In this document: piece by piece, positions 6,185-11,005 of the stretch
How positions within the stretch are numbered: the first letter of the stretch is position 1
Layout of the letters: each line of letters opens with the position of its first letter
Translations under genes and position numbers: made by a program
The notes under the pieces: generated by a model
Told to the model about the DNA's origin: nothing
The model's database searches: none
What the model saw: only the letters and a program-made list of their open reading frames with translations
DNA from: a bacterium
GTDB taxonomy: Bacteria > Auribacterota > UBA3054
Length of the DNA stretch: 11,005 nucleotides
Assembly: GCA_017444325.1 (NCBI GenBank)
Contig: JAFSWV010000040.1
Location: 1-11,005 of the forward strand
Direction: 5' to 3'

Positions 6185-6228
6185 AAGGCCTAAAAAGGTG
6201 GCTTTTGGATAAGAAAGGGGAAACTATA

Positions 6229-7479
6229 TCAGTCCAGGGGATAACGGGCCGCCAAAACGGAAGCGTTGTGGCCGCCGAAACCGAAGGAGTTGCTGAGGGC
6301 GTATTTTATCTCGGCCTTTCTGGCGACGTTCGGCACGCAGTCCACGAGGCATTCCGGATCGGGCTCCTCCTGGTTGATGGTCGGGGGAACGAGGCTGTTG
6401 TTCATAGCCAGAAGCGTAGCGATGAGCTCGATGGCGCCCGCCGCGCCGAGTGTATGGCCGGTCATGGATTTCGTGGAGCAGAGCATGACCTTCGTATCTT
6501 CGCCGAAGAGGCGTTTGACCGCCATGACTTCCGAGATGTCGCCCAAGTGAGTGGAAGTGCCGTGGGCGTTGATATAGTCTATTTCACTAGCCTTGACGCC
6601 GCCCTGCTCGAGGGCTTTGCGCATGGCTATTTCGGCGCCCCGGCCTTCCGGATGGGGAGCGACCATGTGGTAAGCGTCCGCGGACATGCCGACGGCTTTT
6701 ATTTCGCCGTAGATCTTGGCGCCGCGCTTCAGAGCGTGCTGCAGTTCTTCCAGGACGACTACGCCGGAGCCTTCCGCGATGACGAAGCCGCAGCGCTTGC
6801 TGTCGAAGGGACGGCTGCCTTTTTCCGGTTCGTCGTTGAAACCGGTGCAAAGCGCTTTCATGGAGCAGAAGCCCGCTAATCCCATGGAGACGATGCCGGC
6901 TTCCGCGCCGCCTGTGATCATAACGTCGGCGTCGCCGAACATGATCGCCCTGAAAGCGTTCCCGATGGCATGGCTGGCCGTGGCGCAGGCGGAGGAGACG
7001 CTGTAGTTGGGCCCTTGGGCGTTGTAGCGTATGGAAACGATACCGGAAGCGATATCGCTGATCAGCATGGGAATGAAGAAGGGGGAGACGTACCTGGCGC
7101 CCTTATCGAGGAGCGTGCGGTATTGGTCTTCGAAGGTCTTCATGCCGCCGATGCCGGAACCTATTATGACGCCGAATTTGGAGGGATCTTCGTTCTCGGG
7201 AACGATGGCGCTGTCGGCTACGGCCTGGCCGGCCGCGCAGACGGCGAACTGCGCGACGCGGTCCATGCGGCGCGCTTCTTTCCCGTCGATGTATTCGCTG
7301 GGATCGAAGTCCAGGACTTGGCCGGCGATCTTCGAGGGATAAGGTTCAGGATCGATAATGGAAAGTTTAGTGATACCGCTTTTGCCAGCGGCCAGATTCG
7401 CCCAGAAATCAGAAACTTTGTTTCCCAAGGGGGAAACGACACCCATACCAGTTACAACTACGCGGCGCGTGGTATCCAT
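6229..7479 (-). CDS. fabF: 3-oxoacyl-ACP synthase II
   Basis: FabF condenses malonyl-ACP with acyl-ACP in each elongation round of type II fatty-acid synthesis. The protein is 416 residues, a normal length, with the thiolase-fold catalytic triad visible: Cys165 in SSACATASH, His306 in NAHGTSTHLGD and His342 in SMTGHTLGAAG. The C-terminal loop SNSFGFGGHNA is the gatekeeper region. An in-frame ATG lies 24 bases upstream at 7503. The start at 7479 is preferred because GGAGAG lies 5 bases before it and it gives the canonical RRVVVTGMGVVSPLG beginning. An intrinsic terminator separates it from acpP, so its expression probably depends on read-through. KASII rather than KASI is assigned from context (the common acpP-fabF pairing) and overall match. 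Confidence 0.95.
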   Translation of the reverse strand: MDTTRRVVVTGMGVVSPLGNKVSDFWANLAAGKSGITKLSIIDPEPYPSKIAGQVLDFDPSEYIDGKEARRMDRVAQFAVCAAGQAVADSAIVPENEDPSKFGVIIGSGIGGMKTFEDQYRTLLDKGARYVSPFFIPMLISDIASGIVSIRYNAQGPNYSVSSACATASHAIGNAFRAIMFGDADVMITGGAEAGIVSMGLAGFCSMKALCTGFNDEPEKGSRPFDSKRCGFVIAEGSGVVVLEELQHALKRGAKIYGEIKAVGMSADAYHMVAPHPEGRGAEIAMRKALEQGGVKASEIDYINAHGTSTHLGDISEVMAVKRLFGEDTKVMLCSTKSMTGHTLGAAGAIELIATLLAMNNSLVPPTINQEEPDPECLVDCVPNVARKAEIKYALSNSFGFGGHNASVLAARYPLD

Positions 7480-7501
7480 ACTCTCTCCATTATTAAAAGA
7501 C

Positions 7502-7532
7502 AAAAAAAGGGGAGTTCGACTGAACTCCCCTT
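7502..7532 (-). terminator. Intrinsic terminator between acpP and fabF
   Basis: On the - strand an 11-bp perfect stem (AAGGGGAGTTC paired with GAACTCCCCTT, 4-base loop) is followed by seven T. It starts 14 bases after the acpP stop and ends before the fabF ribosome binding site. It should release most acpP transcripts and let only a fraction continue into fabF. Confidence 0.9.
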
Positions 7533-7545
7533 GGAAAAATAGCGT

Positions 7546-7797
7546 TTACTGCTGCTGTTTTTCGGCCAGTTTGGCGTCGATGAAACGAACGGCGTCACCG
7601 ACGGTTTTGATCTTTTCGGCCTCTTCGTCGGGGACGGGGGCTTCGAATTCTTCTTCGAGAGCCATGACGACTTCCACGAGGTCCAGGCTGTCAGCGCCCA
7701 GATCGTCTGTGAAGTTGGCGTCTTCCGTGACTTCCTCCGGCTTGACGCCGAGCTGTTTCACGATGATGTCCTTGACTTTTTCAAACGTTGTAGCCAT
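7546..7797 (-). CDS. acpP: Acyl carrier protein
   Basis: ACP carries growing acyl chains on a 4'-phosphopantetheine arm. The 83-residue acidic protein has the attachment site at Ser37 in LGADSLDLVEVVM, followed by the helix II recognition surface and EEEFEAPVPDEEAEKI. The length is typical apart from a short KQQQ tail. The ATG at 7797 has a strong AAAGGAG site 6 bases upstream, the best ribosome binding site in this cluster. A TATAAT box lies upstream and an intrinsic terminator downstream. These features fit the very high expression that ACP needs relative to the enzymes around it. Confidence 0.97.
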   Translation of the reverse strand: MATTFEKVKDIIVKQLGVKPEEVTEDANFTDDLGADSLDLVEVVMALEEEFEAPVPDEEAEKIKTVGDAVRFIDAKLAEKQQQ

Positions 7798-7833
7798 GTT
7801 TTTCTCCTTTGTAGGTATGATAAAACTATATTG

Positions 7834-7839
7834 ATTATA
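7834..7839 (-). promoter_or_regulatory. Possible -10 box for acpP
   Basis: A perfect TATAAT on the - strand lies just after the fabG stop. It would start transcription near 7827 and give acpP a leader of about 30 nt that includes the strong Shine-Dalgarno sequence. No recognisable -35 box precedes it (the position reads GGCGGA), so the call rests on the -10 and the context. Confidence 0.4.
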
Positions 7840-7844
7840 AAAAA

Positions 7845-8597
7845 TTACATTACCATTCCGCCGTCCACAACGATGACCTGCCCGGTGATGTAAGAGGAGA
7901 GGTCGGAACAGAGGAAGAGTGCGGTATTTGCTATGTCGTTGGGTTCGCCGAACTGCTTGAGAGCGACCAGCTCGAGCATTTTGGCTTTGACTTCGTCGGA
8001 TAAGACTTCCGTCATTTTGGTCTTGATGAAGCCCGGCGCGATGGCGTTGGCGGTGATGCCGCGGCTGGCCAGCTCCTTGGCCGTAGTTTTTGTCAGGGCG
8101 ATAAGGCCGCCTTTGCTGGCGGAGTAGTTCGCCTGGCCGGCGTTGCCGATAAGGCCGACGATAGAGGCCATGTTGACGATGCGGCCGCTTCTCTGCTTCA
8201 TCATGATGCGGGCGACGGCTTTCGTGCAGTTGAAGGCGCCTTTAAGATTGACTCTCAAGACGGCGTCCCACTCGTCTTCGCCCATCCTTATGAGCAGCGT
8301 GTCTTTAGTTATGCCGGCGTTGTTGACGAGAATGTCCAGGGAACCGAAATCGGCCTGGATCTTCTCCATCAAAGACTGCATTTCAGCAAGGTTCGAGACG
8401 TCGCCGGCGTAGCCTTCGGCTTTGACGCCGAGAGCCCTTACGGCCGCAACGGTCTCAGTCGTAAACTCTTCTTTCAATTCCACGACGGCGATGTTAGCGC
8501 CGGCAGAAGCCAGCTTAAGGGCGATGGAAGCGCCTATGCCGCGGCCTGCTCCGGTGATAACGGCTGTCTTGGAACTCAGATTGATTTCGTATGCCAT
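7845..8597 (-). CDS. fabG: 3-oxoacyl-ACP reductase
   Basis: FabG reduces 3-oxoacyl-ACP to 3-hydroxyacyl-ACP with NADPH. The 250-residue short-chain dehydrogenase has the nucleotide-binding TGAGRGIG (15-22), VNNAG (91-95), and the catalytic Asn117, Ser145, Tyr158 and Lys162 in GQANYSASKGG. The Ser-Tyr spacing of 13 and Tyr-Lys spacing of 4 match E. coli FabG. It ends ITGQVIVVDGGMVM, like other FabG proteins. The ATG at 8597 gives the expected N-terminus. An in-frame TTG 9 bases upstream is less likely. No clear ribosome binding site is visible. A probable internal promoter precedes the gene. Confidence 0.96.
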   Translation of the reverse strand: MAYEINLSSKTAVITGAGRGIGASIALKLASAGANIAVVELKEEFTTETVAAVRALGVKAEGYAGDVSNLAEMQSLMEKIQADFGSLDILVNNAGITKDTLLIRMGEDEWDAVLRVNLKGAFNCTKAVARIMMKQRSGRIVNMASIVGLIGNAGQANYSASKGGLIALTKTTAKELASRGITANAIAPGFIKTKMTEVLSDEVKAKMLELVALKQFGEPNDIANTALFLCSDLSSYITGQVIVVDGGMVM

Positions 8598-8621
8598 AAT
8601 TTTCAAGTGTTATTTAAGAAT

Positions 8622-8630
8622 ATTATACCA
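8622..8630 (-). promoter_or_regulatory. Extended -10 promoter before fabG
   Basis: On the - strand TGGTATAAT combines a perfect -10 with the extended TGn element, 11 bases past the fabD stop codon. The expected -35 position (TAGCAT) is poor, as is usual for extended -10 promoters. Transcription would start near 8615, leaving a short leader of about 18 nt before the fabG ATG. Confidence 0.5.
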
Positions 8631-8640
8631 AAACGCTCCC

Positions 8641-9555
8641 TCAGATGCTAGCAAGCTCGTCGAGTTTGCCGCAAAGTTGCGTTTTGGCTTCTCTGTCGAT
8701 TTTTTTCGCAAGTCCGCAGAGCACGTTGCCGGGCCCGCATTCCAAACTAACTTCCGCTCCCAAAGCGGCGATGGCGCGGAAGTCGTCCTCCCAGCGCACG
8801 CTCTCGACGATCTGGCGTCCGAGCAAAGACGCGAAGTCCGCGTCTTCAGGATACAGGCTGCCAAGCACGTTGGAGGCGACGGGGAAACTGGCTTTCTGCC
8901 ATTTCGTTGCTTTCAGCATCGGCAGGAGTTTTTCCCTGGCCGGATCCATGAAGGGGGAGTGGAAAGCGCCGCCGACGGCGAGGGGGATGACGCGCCTGGC
9001 GCCCGCAGCCATTAATTCTTCCTGCGCTTTCTCAATGCTCTCCTTGGCGCCGGAAATCACGATCTGCCCGGGGCAGTTGAAATTGGCGACGTAGAGGGAA
9101 GGATATTTTGCGCAGATATTTTTCACGACTTCACCGTCCAGCTGAAGGACCGCGGCCATGGTTCCCGGGGCTTTTTCAGCCGCTTCCTGCATGAAGAGCG
9201 ACCTGGAGCGCACGAGCTCAAGACCTTCCTCAAAGGAGAGCACTCCGGCAGCCGTAAGCGCCGAATATTCGCCTAAACTCAAACCGCCGGCGGCAACGAC
9301 ATCCAGTTCAGGATGCTTTTCCTTCAACGCGGCGAAAGCCGCTAGAGAAACGGTGTAGATGGCGACCTGGGTTATGTCGGTCCTCTTCAGGTCCTCTTCC
9401 GGACCTTCGAAGACGGTCTTTAGGAAACCTTCGCCCATAAGGGCTGAAGCTTTATCAAAAATATTTTTCGCGGCCGGGGAATTTTCGTAGAGATCCTTGC
9501 CCATGCCGACGTACTGGGCGCCCTGGCCGGGGAAAAGCAAAGCGATTTTTGTCAT
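8641..9555 (-). CDS. fabD: Malonyl-CoA:ACP transacylase
   Basis: FabD moves malonyl groups from CoA to ACP, supplying the elongation substrate. The 304-residue protein has FPGQGAQ (8-14), the nucleophile elbow GLSLGEYSAL (91-100) with Ser93, Arg118 matching E. coli Arg117, which binds the malonyl carboxylate, and catalytic His199 in GGAFHSPFM. The His that usually precedes the nucleophile (GHSLG) is Leu here. Its ATG overlaps the plsX stop in ATGA, so translation is probably coupled to plsX. Length and ends are normal for the family. Confidence 0.96.
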   Translation of the reverse strand: MTKIALLFPGQGAQYVGMGKDLYENSPAAKNIFDKASALMGEGFLKTVFEGPEEDLKRTDITQVAIYTVSLAAFAALKEKHPELDVVAAGGLSLGEYSALTAAGVLSFEEGLELVRSRSLFMQEAAEKAPGTMAAVLQLDGEVVKNICAKYPSLYVANFNCPGQIVISGAKESIEKAQEELMAAGARRVIPLAVGGAFHSPFMDPAREKLLPMLKATKWQKASFPVASNVLGSLYPEDADFASLLGRQIVESVRWEDDFRAIAALGAEVSLECGPGNVLCGLAKKIDREAKTQLCGKLDELASI

Positions 9556-10571
9556 GATCTTTCAATCTCTTGGGGTTGAATTAGCGCTTCCGCGATGTAG
9601 TGGTTGAGGTCGTGCGTTACGATCTCCTGGGCGCGGAAGATGGCGGCGCACAAAGCGTCCGCATGAGAATTGCCGTGGGCTATGATGCAGGTCCCGTTCA
9701 CGCCGAGCAAAGGAGCGCCTCCGAACTTCCTGACGTCGAAGTGGCGCCTGATCTGCTGGGCCGGGGATTGGGAGAAAAAGCTTGCGAACAACCTAGAAAA
9801 ACCGTACTTGTTCGACTGCGGGTGGCTTACCATCGTCTGGATGCCGCTCGCCATGCCTTCCATGACCTTCAGAGCGACGTTGCCGACGAAACCGTCGCAG
9901 ACGATGACGTCGACTTTGCCGAGGAAGATGTCCTGGCCTTCCACGTTGCCATAAAAGTGCAGGGGAGAATTCTTCAGAAGCGCGTGCGCCTCCCGCGTCT
10001 CCTTGTTGCCTTTCTCGTCTTCCTCGCCTACAGACAAAAGGCCCACCACAGGATGGGTCTTTTTAAGGACGTGCCTGGCGTAGCAGGCGCCCATTTTCGC
10101 AAACTGAACGAGATTGACGGCCTTGCAGTTCACGGTCGCGCCGGCGTCAAGCAGCACGGTCGCGCCGAAAGGACCGGGGATCAGAGTGGCGATGGCCGGC
10201 CTGTCCACGCCCGGCAGAAGCTCCCATTCCATAAGGGCGGCTGCGGCCAGGGCGCCGGTGTTGCCGGCTGAGACGATAGCGTCCACTTCTCCGGCGGCAG
10301 CCATTCTGGTCGCCACCGCAATGGAAGAATCGCGTTTTTTTCTCAAGGTGACGGCGGGAGACTCGTTCATTTCCACGTTCTGGGAGGCGTGGATGACTCT
10401 CACAGGAGCGTTGCTGGCGTTCAAGTCGGAAAGACAAGCTTCGATGCGCTCAGCGTCTCCCACCAGGATGATGTTGGCTTCGGAGTCGCCGCTGGCAAGA
10501 TACTTCAAGGCGCCAGCGACGATCTCGTTGGGGGCGTAATCGCCCCCCATAGCGTCAACGGCAATACGCAT
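9552..10571 (-). CDS. plsX: Phosphate acyltransferase PlsX
   Basis: PlsX converts acyl-ACP and inorganic phosphate to acyl-phosphate, the donor PlsY uses for the first acylation of glycerol-3-phosphate. The 339-residue protein is of usual length. It starts with the family hallmark AVDAMGGDYAP (4-14) and carries SAGNTGA (101-107), LLSVGEEDEKGN (178-189), VCDGFVGN (224-231) and GGAPLLGVNG (284-293). It is a soluble protein that acts at the inner face of the membrane. It follows rpmF by 22 bases and overlaps fabD by 4, placing both in one transcript. No good ribosome binding site is seen, so coupling to rpmF is possible. The common neighbour fabH is absent downstream. Confidence 0.96.
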   Translation of the reverse strand: MRIAVDAMGGDYAPNEIVAGALKYLASGDSEANIILVGDAERIEACLSDLNASNAPVRVIHASQNVEMNESPAVTLRKKRDSSIAVATRMAAAGEVDAIVSAGNTGALAAAALMEWELLPGVDRPAIATLIPGPFGATVLLDAGATVNCKAVNLVQFAKMGACYARHVLKKTHPVVGLLSVGEEDEKGNKETREAHALLKNSPLHFYGNVEGQDIFLGKVDVIVCDGFVGNVALKVMEGMASGIQTMVSHPQSNKYGFSRLFASFFSQSPAQQIRRHFDVRKFGGAPLLGVNGTCIIAHGNSHADALCAAIFRAQEIVTHDLNHYIAEALIQPQEIERS

Positions 10572-10593
10572 TGCGTAATGCTTTGGAAAGGAA

Positions 10594-10782
10594 TTATTCG
10601 GCGACGGTAGCCAGAGCGATCACGCGGCGGCCTTTGTAGAAACCGCACTTCGGGCAGACCACGTGGGGCTGCTTCTCATAGCCGCAATTGGAGCAGGCCA
10701 GAGTCTGGGGCTTCGTTAAGGAGTCGTGCGTGCGGCGTTTGTCGCGGCGGGTCTGAGAATGTCTGCGTTTTGGATTTGCCAT
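10594..10782 (-). CDS. rpmF: 50S ribosomal protein L32
   Basis: L32 is a small large-subunit protein. The 62-residue product begins MANPKRRHSQTRRDKRRTHD, a typical basic L32 N-terminus, and contains a zinc ribbon with Cys30, Cys33, Cys43 and Cys46 (CSNC and CPKC). It is therefore the zinc-binding form, not the cysteine-free form some bacteria induce under zinc limitation. The rpmF-plsX-fab order is widely conserved, linking ribosome and membrane synthesis. The DUF177 (YceD) gene that often precedes rpmF is absent here. A weak GTGAG sits upstream as ribosome binding site, behind a strong promoter. Confidence 0.97.
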   Translation of the reverse strand: MANPKRRHSQTRRDKRRTHDSLTKPQTLACSNCGYEKQPHVVCPKCGFYKGRRVIALATVAE

Positions 10783-10830
10783 AAAAATCTCACTTTTTGT
10801 TGTTTATTTCATTTTTAATTGTGAATAGAG

Positions 10831-10859
10831 ATTATACCATAACCGCCCCCATAAGTCAA
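10831..10859 (-). promoter_or_regulatory. Strong promoter of the rpmF-plsX-fab operon
   Basis: On the - strand TTGACT (10859-10854), a 17-base spacer and TATAAT (10836-10831) form a near-consensus housekeeping promoter, with TGG just before the -10 adding an extended element. Transcription should start near 10824, about 41 bases before rpmF. It is the best promoter in the window. Confidence 0.85.
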
Positions 10860-10877
10860 AGCCAAGCCTATTGGAAA

Positions 10878-10889
10878 ATTTGCTAAAAT
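10878..10889 (+). promoter_or_regulatory. Extended -10 promoter of the divergent gene, probable leaderless start
   Basis: ATTTGCTAAAAT ends 6 bases before the ATG at 10896, the same 12 bases and spacing as at 4287-4298. There is no Shine-Dalgarno sequence and no clear -35 box. Its upstream part would overlap the -35 side of the rpmF promoter. Confidence 0.55.
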
Positions 10890-10895
10890 TTGACC

Positions 10896-11005
10896 ATGAC
10901 TTCTTTTAGGCTGAACTACCTGGAAACACCCGCGCTTACGGTCGAGGAGCAGATCGCTCTGGACAGAGAACTTATGTCCGAAGTCGGAAAGGGAACGCGG
11001 ACAGC
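10896..11005 (+). CDS. Probable lipoate-protein ligase family protein, 5' part
   Basis: Only the first 36 residues are in the window: MTSFRLNYLETPALTVEEQ then IALDRELMSEVGKGTRT. The pattern 'R-L-x-Y-L-E-T-P ... E-E-Q-I-A-L-D-R-E-L' matches the N-terminus of LplA/LipM-type proteins, in which a short strand leads into an alpha-helix containing a conserved A-x-D. Such proteins attach lipoate or octanoate to the E2 and GcvH subunits. Octanoate comes from ACP, which would fit its position divergent from the fatty-acid operon. Ligase, octanoyltransferase and a biotin ligase relative cannot be told apart from so little sequence. Confidence 0.5.
   Translation, partial: MTSFRLNYLETPALTVEEQIALDRELMSEVGKGTRT

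Noticed and set aside
6185..6228. AAAAG/CTTTT mini-hairpin between fabF and the AsmA-like gene as a terminator
   Set aside because: The stem is only 5 A-T-rich pairs and too weak to call.
6205..6879. 224-codon + strand reading frame
   Set aside because: It is antisense to fabF, whose catalytic residues are intact. The product has no domain pattern.
7480..7503. Upstream ATG for fabF
   Set aside because: It lies against the acpP terminator without a ribosome binding site. The ATG at 7479 has GGAGAG at good spacing and the standard N-terminus.
9600..10271. 223-codon + strand reading frame
   Set aside because: It is antisense to plsX and reflects GC-rich codon composition.

Overview
The window is an ordinary bacterial chromosome segment built from two housekeeping blocks with an accessory stretch between them. 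Protein genes fill almost all of it, and the longest gene-free gap is about 160 bases. I see no tRNA, rRNA, CRISPR array, transposase or integrase. The organism is a diderm-type bacterium with moderately GC-rich coding DNA and AT-rich gaps. A GFTLIE-type prepilin, a possible PEP-CTERM-like sorting tail, an AsmA-like envelope protein and a FabD with GLSLGE instead of GHSLGE suggest an uncultured member of the PVC superphylum (Verrucomicrobiota, Lentisphaerota, Kiritimatiellota) or Elusimicrobiota. The sequence alone does not settle which.

Left block (1-2895, + strand): the str-type translation cluster, with the 3' end of rpsL, then rpsG and fusA. A GC-rich hairpin and a TATAAT box separate rpsG from fusA. 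No tuf gene follows fusA.

Middle block (2896-6184): a type IV/II prepilin gene with its own promoter, strong ribosome binding site and textbook terminator comes first. Immediately after it is a shortened paralogue that keeps the C-terminal motifs but has lost the prepilin cleavage signal. A long imperfect inverted repeat of about 100 nt follows. Next is a secreted protein of four ~54-residue propeller-like repeats with a short hydrophobic, basic C-terminal tail. A membrane-anchored AsmA-like protein converges on it, and the two stop codons overlap in one CTAG.

Right block (6229-10782, - strand): a fatty-acid and phospholipid initiation cluster in transcription order rpmF, plsX, fabD, fabG, acpP, fabF, with the AsmA-like gene 44 bases further on. 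A near-consensus promoter precedes rpmF, and there are probable internal promoters before fabG and acpP. A perfect intrinsic terminator sits between acpP and fabF, so acpP looks like a separately tunable unit. fabH is absent from its common place between plsX and fabD. A divergent gene, probably of the lipoate-protein ligase family, begins at 10896 and runs off the window.

The most interesting points are the signal-less prepilin paralogue behind a terminator, the 100-nt inverted repeat, the propeller-repeat protein, a 12-nt promoter sequence shared by two probably leaderless genes, and an Arg at the S12 residue where Lys-to-Arg is known to give streptomycin resistance. I found no convincing wholly new multi-gene system.
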